In this document: piece by piece, positions 33,479 through 43,752 of the stretch
Numbering within the stretch: the stretch's first letter is position 1
How the letters are laid out: every line of letters begins with the position of its first letter
Origin: Gymnopilus junonius
Taxonomy: Eukaryota; Basidiomycota; Agaricomycetes; Agaricales; Galerinaceae
DNA length: 64,000 nt
Direction: 5' to 3'
Assembly: GCA_015501075.1 (NCBI GenBank)
Contig: JADNYJ010000099.1
Coordinates: forward strand, 62,001 to 126,000
Made by a program: the position numbers and the translations under genes
The notes under the pieces: generated by a model
Databases searched by the model: none
Told to the model about the DNA's origin: nothing
What the model saw: only the letters and a program-made list of their open reading frames with translations

Positions 33479-35380
33479 ATGCAGTCTTCATCTCGCTTTG
33501 CACCCTACTTCTCCAAGAAGCAACCTCCGACAAGTCCTATCTCTGTTCCTGAGTTTAGAGCTTTACCTCTCAACCTCCTCGAATGTCATTCCATGTTATG
33601 CAATTTTGCGCCTGACATAGTGTGCAAGACTCAGCCAGTTCTCCCTCCAAAGGACGAAAACAGATGGGGAAACAACGCTGCTGGATTCGACCCTCTCTTG
33701 AAACGAAATATCGCGACGGGATTGCCTTATAACCCTTCTATGATTGCTCCTGAAGTTGGTTTGTTTGGACATTTTCAAAGACTTCGAAATAGGTGTGATC
33801 CTTCGCAGACGAAATCCACATCTCAGCCTCCCATAGGAACTGCCCAAAATTCCCCATCTCCCTTGTTCCATGTTTTCGACCTTGAGAAGAACAATGATGC
33901 TGTGAAGGCCAGAAGGGGGTCTCAACCTCCCATTGGTACCGGTAGTATACTCCAACCTCCTATCGGCACCGGTCGTAGGCAAGCATCTCTTTTGTTCCAT
34001 ACTGCCGCTCTGCAAGAGAATAGTGAGGTTGTGCAGTACGAATCGGGATCACAACCTCCCATAGGCTTTGGTCGTAATCTGCCTCGAACTCCCCGATTAG
34101 CTACCGTCGAGCTCCCACCTGTCGAGGAAATTTCGACTGGCTATTCAGAATGGGACGACGTCCCGCTCACCTTTTATCACCGCCTTTCGAATACCTTGCA
34201 CAAGGCTCTCAGGTTCTTGGTTCCCAGCAATAACGACAAAACTCCAGCTTCTTCAGTGCCTGTCGTCACTCCGGTGGCAAATGCTACCTCTCATCACGCT
34301 CAGTCGGCTCCGTCAGCTCCGTCAACGCATGGTTCAAATGAACTCGATATAAGAATTGGAGGGCCGACCGGCTTTCTTTCATGGGATCACATCGACAAAA
34401 TTCCAGCTCCATCAATGCCTATCGTCACTCCGGTGGTAAACAGTGTCTCTCGTCACGCTCAGGCGGCTCCGTCGGTTCAGCCAGCGCGTAGTCCGAACGA
34501 ACTCAATATAACAATTGGAGGGTCGAGCGGCTTTCTCTCATGGGATCACATCGCACAAACTACCGACATGTTCGGTTTCTTCCAGGAACGCGCCAATGCG
34601 AGCACCAATTGTCTTTCTGTCGACTGGCGCGACTGTGTTGTTGACCAGACCGGTGCGCGTGGTCTCACTACGCTCAAGCTTCTGTTCCGCTACCTCAATA
34701 AACCTTTTTCATTCCGATCTCAGGATGCCGCCTCTGTTCGCTACCCCATTTCCACCATTTCAAAATTGTCTATCAAGGTGCCCGAGGTTGTGAAGGAGCT
34801 GGCTCCCATAAACTTCATTGGCCAGCACACGGAGGAGGATGACAGCATCAGTCTCAAGGATGCTCGTCATGTCAGAGACATTTCATTCAGCGGAGAATTC
34901 GGTGTTTTCGCCATGAAATTCTCGAATATCCCATTTACATCTCTTACTATTCTCAGCTTGACTGAGTGCCTGATATCTGTCAACGATGCAGTCGCCCTTG
35001 CGCATGCCTGTCCCGAGCTTGAAACACTCACACTCGAAACCATCGTGCCTTCCAGGGAAACTGATCTTGGGGATCTTTTGGGACCAAGCACCACAAGACG
35101 GGTCGATTTCTCCAATCTGAAGTCACTCAAAATCAGGTGCACCGACGGGCACAGACAGTTTGTTAATCGCATGGGTTTGACGGGTCTCAAGTATTTAATC
35201 CTCCATCTTGACAACGAAAGGGTCCATAATACGCCTGATTTTCTGAATTCAACTATTCCTTGGTCAAACCTCAAAGAAGTAACCATCATCGGCGAAGTAG
35301 CATCTCTCGCCCAAAGTTATTTACAGCGCAACTGTCGCTCAGGACGATGCTACGTGCAGAAACTTACCGCCTCTATTTAA
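33479..35380 (+). CDS. module gene A1: SQPPIGTG-repeat protein with LRR-like C-terminal half
   Basis: Single-exon, 633 residues, intact. Residues 1-110 are a variable head (MQSSSRFAPYFSKK; LPPKDENRWGNNAAGF). Four copies of an octapeptide follow: SQPPIGTA at 115, SQPPIGTG at 148, LQPPIGTG at 158, SQPPIGFG at 191. A second internal duplication, ELDIRIGGPTGFLSWDHI and ELNITIGGSSGFLSWDHI, lies near 285-360. The C-terminal half (about 370-630) has irregular leucine-rich units (LTILSLTECLISVNDAVALA; LETLTLETIV; LKSLKIRC; LKYLILHLDNERV), like the substrate-binding half of basidiomycete F-box/LRR proteins, but I see no F-box. No signal peptide or membrane segment. The stop is 33 bp from the stop of the convergent B1. 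Its biochemical role is unknown; the LRR-like part suggests binding of another protein. Confidence 0.8.
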   Translation: MQSSSRFAPYFSKKQPPTSPISVPEFRALPLNLLECHSMLCNFAPDIVCKTQPVLPPKDENRWGNNAAGFDPLLKRNIATGLPYNPSMIAPEVGLFGHFQRLRNRCDPSQTKSTSQPPIGTAQNSPSPLFHVFDLEKNNDAVKARRGSQPPIGTGSILQPPIGTGRRQASLLFHTAALQENSEVVQYESGSQPPIGFGRNLPRTPRLATVELPPVEEISTGYSEWDDVPLTFYHRLSNTLHKALRFLVPSNNDKTPASSVPVVTPVANATSHHAQSAPSAPSTHGSNELDIRIGGPTGFLSWDHIDKIPAPSMPIVTPVVNSVSRHAQAAPSVQPARSPNELNITIGGSSGFLSWDHIAQTTDMFGFFQERANASTNCLSVDWRDCVVDQTGARGLTTLKLLFRYLNKPFSFRSQDAASVRYPISTISKLSIKVPEVVKELAPINFIGQHTEEDDSISLKDARHVRDISFSGEFGVFAMKFSNIPFTSLTILSLTECLISVNDAVALAHACPELETLTLETIVPSRETDLGDLLGPSTTRRVDFSNLKSLKIRCTDGHRQFVNRMGLTGLKYLILHLDNERVHNTPDFLNSTIPWSNLKEVTIIGEVASLAQSYLQRNCRSGRCYVQKLTASI

Positions 35381-35413
35381 AGACTTACGTACGTTTGAAT
35401 ACCTTAACATACC

Positions 35414-36964
35414 CTATCTATCATACACGCCTGCCATCCTACTGCCATCTAAACCTTGTTTAAACATGTCAGATATTGCTAATCGGTCTATGGGCCCCAG
35501 GTTACCGGTATACAAGCCTATTTCCTTAAGACCTCTTCCCTTCGTAGGTGAGAATCGTGAAGCGATCATATTGGAAAGAAGTCCATCTCTCGTCTGCTGC
35601 GAGGCCGAACTGGTGCAGAACACCTGCAAGGAAGGGAAGACTTTATGGCGGCCTTCCTTGTCAATGTCTGCAAGTTGATGTAGGACCTTATCTGTGATCT
35701 CCGTAAAGAGCACAATACGACGCAGATTGCAGAATTGGGGAGATATGAGATATTTTCGCAAATCTTCTTCATGCAAGTAGAAGTCCTCCAACTCGAAAGT
35801 CGTCAATTGCTGTGGATTGGACTTCTCAAGAAATTCCTGAAATCCTGGCAAATCTCTTGGAACGTCTTCTTCAAAGTTGTTGCATATCTTGAGCAGCTGC
35901 AGAGCAGGTAAGGAAAGAAGTCGAAACAATGGGCCTGTCTCTTGGTTTGAAGCGATTTTAAACGTTTTGAGGCGAGCGTGAGTAACGGGAGATGGAGTAA
36001 GAGATAATGCGGATGAATCGGAGGAATCAGAAAACAAAGAGGGTGCAAAAAGAAATTCCAAGTGTGGAGTAAGGGATAAAATGGATAACAGTTGGCTGAA
36101 GCTTAGTGTCGACGAGAGTGTGAGCCCAGTGAGCTGATTCCAAGGACAATGTTCTGGCGGGCCATGACGATAGGATGTCCCCCAGTCGACATATTTCAAG
36201 GCCTTACAAGTGTGAATGGTTTTCCACATCTCATCTACTGTGGGGTCCAGCTTGCCTGCTTTGTCACTAGCATTTTCAACCCAGAGTGTAGCCGATTTAA
36301 GGAGGTGTAAGTTAGGTGCTGGTTGAACGACCAATGATAGGGACGTCAAAGTACGAAGCTCGATAGTAAACGAAATTGTCAACCAATATTGTCTTCGCTT
36401 CATGAAGAGCGATATAATGTCATTGATGGCGAATCGGTCGCACTGTTCCACATCCGGGGCCCAAATTGATAGGTCAAGTGCGTGCGTGCGAGCTCTTTCC
36501 AACCAAAGTTGGGTCAATCGCACTTGAGATTTCTGGGGCTTAAGAATATAAATCCGCGCCCATAGGCTTGGTGTACTAAGGGCGACGTTCCGCCAATATG
36601 AGCATACTTGTCCAAAAAGGAGTGGATCGCTCTGACAAGTAGAGGATACCAAAGGTCGGGCACTATGGCGCAAGACCGTGTCGTCATCTTCAAGGAGCTT
36701 CAAAAAGATTTCAGCCAATACTTCGGGAGGCATCGTATTGACGACGTTCTTTTCTATAAGACGGTCAATTCAAGAATTAAAGAGCACTTTCCAACAGAAC
36801 CAAAGCTTACTCGAAGGGACTAAACGGATATTAAATTGTGTGCGTAGGCTCTGCATATACGGATCGAGAGTTGTGACTTCTGTTAGATAAAGTTCCAGTT
36901 CAGAAAAAAGGTTGAACCAGGTAAAGCGAATATAAATACCTGGAATTTTGATGCAGCTAATCAT
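35414..36964 (-). CDS. module gene B1: F-box/LRR-like protein
   Basis: Two tiny 5' exons precede the long exon: MISCIKIPG (ATG at 36964), EVTTLDPYMQSLRTQF, then KKNVVNTMPPEVLAEIFLKL. The F-box follows (PPEVLAEIFLKLLEDDD, an insert with RPLVSS, then LFGQVCSYWRNVALSTPSLW). The remaining ~380 residues are irregular leucine-rich strands and helices (RLTQLWLERARTHALDLSIW; LKYVDWGTSY; LKTFKIASNQETGPLFRLLS; LQVFCTSS) ending FKQGLDGSRMAGVYDR. F-box proteins recruit substrates to SCF (Skp1-Cullin1) ubiquitin ligases; the LRR-like part would choose the substrate. All splice junctions are in phase and the gene is intact. It converges on A1 with 33 bp between stops. Confidence 0.88.
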
Positions 36965-37814
36965 CCTGTTTCAGTAAGTTGCGTGCAAAGTACAAGTGAT
37001 GAAGTGGAGAAATTCAAAGAATGGCAAAGCACGGAAAGAAATGCCCCTTCGACGTCAAAGACGAGGCACGCAGATAAGAGAACGAATTACAAGGCAATGT
37101 GCAGATTGACTACAAGGGCGACATTGTCAGGAGAAATACAAGCCATATCCAAGACAATGTGCCTCTGTTTGGTAGTAGCCAATAGCAGTAGGCTAGCGTG
37201 CTGTACGAATCACCCACTGTTCCTTTCGTGGAGATGCTATTTCTTTGCACACTGACAGGTGCTGAATATTCTCCAAGGTTAAAGACTGTCAACAACTCAG
37301 TCCTAAAGCTAAACCAGGATAAGAGTTCAGATTCTGGCGTGGAATCTGCGAATATAAAGAAGACGAGGAGAAGAGAACCTTGTGCCTTGTACTTCTGTCG
37401 ATCGGATATTGGATGTCCATGGCACAGCCACACGTTGCCGAACGAGACAGCACAGCCACATTATTTCGGACGGAGTCAACCGACCGTCAAAGTTCAATAA
37501 CTTCAATCCCCAGGACGCGGAAGAGAACAAAAAATGAAATCGATTCTTTATAATCAAGGTGCATCCTTGCGGTGTCTGTGACAGAGCTTTTTGTTTCCGC
37601 TCGACAACATGCGTAGCCGACGTCGAGTTGTTGCTCTTGTGGGCGACATCCCTGCTTTGATTTCCATAGCAACGTAAAGGGTGTGTTGCTTTTGCATGGT
37701 CCAATCTATGCAGCGTAGGCGCTTACTGATTTTCTAGTCTCTTTTTCAACGTAGGCCTGTTGTGCACATTTATAATGGTACCTGGGCGCGCTCTATGATA
37801 CACCAAACAAAAAG

Positions 37815-37833
37815 ATGTCCAGGCGACGGACAT
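37815..37833. promoter_or_regulatory. conserved palindrome ATGTCC-N7-GGACAT upstream of ψA2
   Basis: Identical to the 33298 copy. Its last T is the first base of the TA target of the adjacent MITE, so the insertion now separates it from the TATA-like box by more than 300 bp. Confidence 0.5.
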
Positions 37834-37834
37834 A

Positions 37835-38067
37835 CTGTACTAATTCATTCAATTCGGCAGGCTGTGTGACCTGTGACTTACCTGACGAAATTTTGATTTT
37901 GGCAAATTACCATATTTGGTGCGATTTTGATGGATTTGTAAGCTTTTTTGGCCTTCCGAATGTGTTTTTGGGGCATTTTTGACCGATTTTTGCGTGACCT
38001 CTGTGACTTTTCGTCAATTTGGGAGGGCCTGTGACCCGTGACCGCCGAATTGAATGAATTAGTACAG
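37835..38067. mobile_element. MITE copy 2: 233-bp element in the promoter of ψA2
   Basis: The left end CTGTACTAATTCATTCAATT-CGGCAG and the right end CGCCGAATTGAATGAATTAG-TACAG are inverted repeats of each other and of MITE copy 1. TA flanks both sides (37833-37834, 38068-38069). The interior carries GTGACCTGTGAC and GTGACCCGTGAC repeats near the ends. The equivalent site in unit 1 (TA at 33316-33317) is empty, which defines the insertion exactly. Confidence 0.93.
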
Positions 38068-38135
38068 TAGTACGCGGACATGCTGCCAACATTAGCTTTG
38101 CGCCTGCAAACTACCATGCGACCTCTATCATCATT

Positions 38136-38143
38136 CATAAAAG
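38136..38143 (+). promoter_or_regulatory. TATA-like box of ψA2
   Basis: CATAAAAG in the same context (AAGTGGCA) as in units 1 and 4, 76 bp before the lost start codon. Confidence 0.4.
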
Positions 38144-38218
38144 TGGCAGCTTACCGCCTCTAACTTTTGTCGCAAACATATTCTCCTCACAAGACCGCTT
38201 TTCTCTCTTACATGCGAC

Positions 38219-39180
38219 ATACAGTCTTAATCTCGCTTTGCGCCCTACTTTTCCAGGAAGCCGCCTCTGACAAGGCCTATCCTTGTTCCTGAGTTTAGAG
38301 CTTTGCCTCTCAACCTCCTTGAATGCAATTCTATGTTGTGCAACTTTGTGCCTGACCTAGTGTGCAAGACTCAGCCAGTCCCTCCTCCTCCCAAGGACGA
38401 AAACAGATGGGGAAACAACGCTACTGGATTCGACCTCCTCCTGAGATGAAATATCGCGACGGGATTGCCTTATAACCCTTCTAAAATTGTTTCTCAAGTT
38501 GGTTTGTTTGAACATTTTCAAAGTCTTCAAAACAGGAGTGATGCTGCACAAACGAAAGCCCAATCTCAACCTCCCATAGGACCTGGCGAGAACCCCCCAT
38601 CACCCTTTTTCCGTGCTTCCGATCTCGAGGGGAGCAGTGATGCTCTTACGATGAAAACAATTGTGAGGTTGTGCAGTACGAAGCGGGATCACTGCAACCT
38701 CCCATCGGCTATGGTGGTAAACCACCTCCAACACCCCAATTACCTACCGTCGAGCTCCCACCTGGGGAAAGCATTCGACTGGCTGCTCAGAATGGGACGA
38801 TGTCCTGCGCACCTTTTATCACTACCTTTCCAAAACCTTGCATGAGACTCTCAAATTCTTGGCCCCCAATAATAGCAACCAAATCCCAGTTTCTTCAGTG
38901 CCTCTCGTCACGCCCAGACGGTGTCAGTCCAGGTTCCAAAGGTTGTTAAGGAGCTCGGTCCCTTCAAGGTTCCACGAAGGAGGATGTCAGAATTGATTTT
39001 GAGCATGCTCGTTACATCCAGGGGTTTTACTGGAGCAGTGATTTCGGTTTCTTCGCCCTCAAGATTTCAAAAATCAAGCTGGCTTCCCTTACTATACTCA
39101 CTTTGATCAACTGCAAAATCTCTGTTGATGATGTAGTTGCTATCGCACATAAATGCCCCTGGAGTTTTGTTACACAGTGG
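38219..39180 (+). pseudogene. module gene A2, dead copy
   Basis: Aligned with A1, the start ATG is ATA (38219-38221), and a CGA codon has become TGA in frame at 38447-38449. Later parts keep SQPPIGPG- and LQPPIGYGG-type repeats (about 38564-38720) in more than one frame, and most of the LRR-like half is missing or scrambled (fragments to about 39150). The promoter-side DNA is well conserved with unit 1 but carries a MITE. The convergent partner B2 is intact, so the module has lost A alone. Confidence 0.85.
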
Positions 39181-39266
39181 TCACTTGGACAATGTAATAT
39201 GTACATAACAGATTATTGTTAAAAGCTGAAGGCGCGTTCGGGGGATCACAATTATATTTCTTTTCT

Positions 39267-40899
39267 TCAACAATGTGCTATCATATCAATACGCCAAGGG
39301 TCGTTCCTGAGTGGGACGTCTCTGGTAATAAACTCCTTTCCTTTCCAGGAAGAGCTATTTCCTTCATATGTTTCCAATCCTTGGCTATACACTTTTGACA
39401 TTGCCAACCTATCGACTGGGCCAAGCCTGTCTGCCTTCAAAGCCACTCTTTTAAGGCCTTTCCTGTCGATAGGTGAATATCGAGAAGTGATCATATCTGA
39501 CAAGTACCCGTCTGTCGTATTAATGATGGCATAACTAAGGTCTATAACTTCCAGATAGGGAAGTACTTCAAGAACGCTCTGTTGGTTTCTGCTCGCAAGC
39601 TTTTGGGCAATTCTATCAGAAAACTTGGTTTGAAGTCCGAGGCAACGTATTTTCTGTAGACTAGGGTATTCGAGATATTCCAGCAAGTCATTTTCCTCAA
39701 TTTCGACATCCCACAATTTGAAAATTGTGAGTTCCTGACATCCGGACCTTTCAAGGAAATCTTTGAAGTGGTTTGGATCCCCAGGACGAGCCCGGAAGAC
39801 GTGACAAATTTGGAGCATCTTTAGAGCAGGCAGCGCAAGACGTGCGAAAAGTGGTCCAGTTTCTAGATATGACGTGATGTCGAGCGTTTTTAGGCGAGTA
39901 TGAACAACAATGTCGGGCAAGAAAGACAGGGCATCAGCAGAATCAACTGTCAACGACCTGGATGAAACACAGAAATTCTCAAGTTGAGGCGAAATAGAAA
40001 GAATATTCAGCAATTGGTCGAAACCGCAGAATAACGAAACCGTAAGGGAGACAAGCTGATTCCAAGGGCAGTTATCAGGCAACTGGTCGCTGTATTTTGT
40101 CCACCAATGGACAAATTTCAAGGTCTTGCAAGCATGTATGGCTCTCCATATATCGTCGAGGATAGCATTTGGATCTATTCGGCTGACATGGAACGTGAAG
40201 GGCTTCCGTCTCGAAAAGCAAATGGAGGCCGACTCGAGGTGTTCTAGAGGTGCTAAAGTTACGGAGGAGAGGGTGATGAGTGTGGATAGTTCAATCATGA
40301 ACCAGATATTTTTCCAATACCGGCTTCGTTCCACGAAATGCGACATGATATCTTGAGCAGCGGAAGTGTCAAGCTGTTCAACATCCGGGATCCAGAACGA
40401 TAAATGAAGTGGATGCGTTCCAGCTCTTTCAAGCCACAGTTCAGTTAGCCGAACTTGACTCCTCTGTGGCTGGAAAATCGTAATCCGGGACCAGAGTTCG
40501 GGCATGCTAATGGCGACGTTCCTCCAATAGAAACATACCTGGCCAAGGATAACAGGGTCGGCATGACAAGCACGAGATACAAGAGGTCGATTACTGTGCT
40601 GCAAATCTTTATCGTCTTCTTCAAGGAGTTTGAGAAATATCTCGCCCAAAATCTCAGAGGGAATCGTATTGATGACATTCCTTCCTGTAATATGGTTAAA
40701 TTTCATAAATTAAAAAAAGCCTGATAAGGCGAATTTAAGCTTACTCGAAGAAACGATGTGGAGAGTAGATCGAGTATGCAGGCTCTGCACAAGAGTTGTG
40801 ACTTCTATTAAATAAAATTCGAGTTGAGTAAAAAAGTTGAACCAGGTAAAGCAAATATAAATATTATTACTTACCCGGAAGTTTGAGGCAGCTAGTCAT
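39267..40899 (-). CDS. module gene B2: F-box/LRR-like protein
   Basis: Minus-strand exons: MTSCLKLPE (ATG at 40899, donor GTAAGT), VTTLVQSLHTRSTLHIVSS, then RRNVINTIPSEILGEIFLKL. The F-box continues LLEEDDKDLQHSNRPLVSRA and ILGQVCFYWRNVAISMPELW. Leucine-rich strands follow to about residue 440 (LKTLDITSYLETGPLFARLA; LTIFKLWDVEIEENDLLEYL). The C-terminus is longer than in its paralogues (GLETYEGNSSSWKGKEFITR and onward), and the second mini-exon lacks the DPY found in B1 and B4. Intact although its A partner is dead, so B can be kept alone. SCF substrate receptor by family; substrate unknown. Confidence 0.87.
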
Positions 40900-41873
40900 T
40901 CTAGTTCAATAAGTTGCGTGCAAAGTGCAAGCGTTGTTGTCTGATGCGGAGGAGAAATCCAAAGAATGGCCAAGCAAGGAAAAACGCCGCTTCGATGTCA
41001 AAAGGCGCACGTAGATGAGAGGGAAAATTACAAGGCGACGCAAAATTCGACTGCAAGGGAGGCGCTTGCCGTTCCTTTCGTTGAGATGTTGTTCCCAACC
41101 TGGTAATAAGTAGTAGGGATGGAATATCCTTCGAGTCAAAGAATTCCTAATGACTTTATCCTGAGACTCAATCAAGATATGAATTTGGATATGGGGGTGG
41201 AACTTGGGAGTACAAAGTAGAGAAAGCAGAGCCTTGGTAACTGAAAGATTGCTGAAAGAGGACCTCGTACCTATTTAAGTTGACCACGTCCTTGGCACAG
41301 CCATACGTCACGTTACCAATTGTCTGGGTGCCATTGTGCATGCACTGGCGACAATCCAAGGACTAGTATAGTAAGAATCTAAGATTTGATGCTGTCGGCT
41401 TCCAGATTCCAGAGAGCAGAGGGTTGTTAGCGCTAGTGGGGAAGATGAGATGGTCTTGACTCTTGTGACATATCGGGAGCAGCGAATGATTGAGAGGATC
41501 TTTAAGGGCGATGATAATAGAATGATAATAATACACTTTTGTTTGTTACAATATGTAGGTGACTCGGAAGTAAGAACGATCGTATTGAGAGAGGAATGAT
41601 GAAAAGCTAAGTTGCTAGCATGACACGTATGATAAAAACATAGGCGGATAGTAATTGGAGGGACAGTGGCTGAATCCTGATAAAGATTGTTAGTGCGTGA
41701 AACAGAGGATGCGACTGAAACACGACAGACCTGAACAGTAAGTCGACCAGCCAAAGCCGCCATTTACATTGACAACCAACCCACAGAGAGATAAACGAGC
41801 ACACAGAGACGTAAATGAGTAAAAGAGATGAGAGAGAAGATGTCGCATATGAAGAAGGAGGGAAAAGAAATTT

Positions 41874-43543
41874 TCACATCTCATCACGTTGCATAGGAGA
41901 CTGGGCATTCATGATGTAGGCATTGGCGAGGGGCTTGAATCTGCGGATGACATCCATGATGAAGTCGATCGGGGTGACATAGGCCACATCACAGATATTG
42001 GTGGCCGCCTTGAAGATATCGGTGGATCCAGTACGCCAGTGAGCATGCCAGCAATACGTCCCAAACTATCCACCACAACAGCCCCGAATCACCTTGAGCG
42101 CAAAAAGGGCAGAATCCTCCTCCAAGGGGATGACCAACCACTGTTTGGATACAACATTATCGCGCTCGCTGACGCTGGGATACTTGCGGGTGTACGAGGC
42201 ATAGGTATTTGCTTTGCCCACCGTCACGTCCGTGCTCTTACCCCGCTTGAGGACCATGAGACACGGATCGCCGCTCGCGTCCAGCATCTGCGGCTCGCGA
42301 ATCTCCTCCTTGGGGATGGTGCCAGTGAGTCCGAAAAGGCGATTGCCTGGATAGGCAAAAAAGCGCGGGTTGGTCAGGTTACCGCGTAGTTTGTTTGTGA
42401 GGTCGGCAACTGTGAATTTATTCCCCAGGTCGATAAAGTTGCCGTGAAAATCGGCTGGGTCGATCTTGGACGCGTCAACCTCAATGACCGCGACGTCTTG
42501 TGTGTACTGCTGCAATTTTGCACCCGCGGTGACGACGATTTCGGGAGAAAATATGACGTGGCCCAGAATCCGGCTTGCATCAACAGACCATTTGGATCTG
42601 AGCTCCTCGACGAATTCTTTGAGGACCTGCACCCGCCTCTCTGCTTTCTTCTTCTCAAGTTCAGCATCCTCGCGTATCGCCTGAGACTCGGCGTCATTCT
42701 GACCTACAACACCCGCTATACGACTCTCCTCGCTAACAATGACAATGCCCTGGTCCTCGATATGATGTTCGATGAGGAAAAATGCCGATGAAATGAATTA
42801 TTACTGAGGACGAGAACTTCGTAGGGGAGCTGACTCTTGTTAGTGTATTCGACGTGTTTGTTCTCATTTCCGGGGAAGAGAACATGATGGGCGGTGACCA
42901 GGAAAAGCTTGTTCACGCCGGGGACGGCGATGAAGAACCCAGCCGTTCCTTCGGCACATGGCATGTAATGGCCACAAACGGTAATGCCGAGGGTGGTGGT
43001 GAAAGGTTCGCGTAGGATTGCAGTGGGGTCGATGATGTCGGTGGGCTTGAGTAGCGGGGGAAAAGCCCGCTGATTTCTGCTCGTTTGAATAAGGTCCGAT
43101 TCGCGCAGCTCGACTTCAAAGTTTGTGATACCGTGGTCATATAGAAGCCGTTGACATTGTTGAGCCACCTTGATCCCGACCTCGTAGGAGAGGCGAGTGG
43201 GACTAGACCACACACCGATCCAAAGGATATTGTCCCCATGGATCCAGTCATCGTAGGCGATACGGACGATATCAGTGCTCGACCAGTTGACCTGGTTCTG
43301 GTTCAGAATGTCATGAACTTTAAAGGCGATATTGTCCTCCCATAATTCCATGAGTTTCTCGTGTCGCTCTACAGTCATAAGCGACTTGGTCCGGAAGTAT
43401 ACCTCTGGGCATGGGGTGTGTTCCCATGGTTCACCTGTTCGGGCAATCAGACGAGGCTTGGAATGCAGTCCGTGGTAGTAGTGCTCGGCTTCCTCTTCAG
43501 AGACGCGGGGCGGAAGGGGAGGAAGTTCAAGGTCACTAGACAT
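41874..43543 (-). CDS. trypsin-fold serine protease-like protein, with several frame breaks
   Basis: Start MSSDLELPPLPPRVSEEEAE at 43543. The N-terminal part (to about residue 210) is unlike known proteases (EAEHYYHGLHSKPRLIARTG). A protease-like core follows: FFIAVPGVNKLFLVTAHHVL (His), a charged helix (EDAELEKKKAERRVQVLKEF), DVAVIEVDASKID (Asp), and a GDSGAVVVDSLGRIAGMLTG motif (Ser), then AATNICDVAYVTPIDFIMDV and a stop at 41874-41876. The His-Asp-Ser order fits a trypsin-like fold. As given, frame shifts of one missing base are needed near 42800, 42093, 42084 and 42030, three in or beside G runs. The gene occupies the place where unit 3 should have an A gene. I do not know a substrate. 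Confidence 0.68.
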
Positions 43544-43752
43544 GTCAACGAACAGTTGAGTACAAGGAGGTAGAAAGAACTCACTTTTGGTTAAGACAGG
43601 TAGAGCAAAAGAGAAACAATCTGAGACTAGAGTTGACTCGATGATGAATCGATGACGGAACAATTTGAGTTGATAGACGATTCAGACACAGCCACACTGT
43701 TTCTTGAATACGACACTCGGCTTCAAGTTGCACACACTTGGACATCTTGGCT

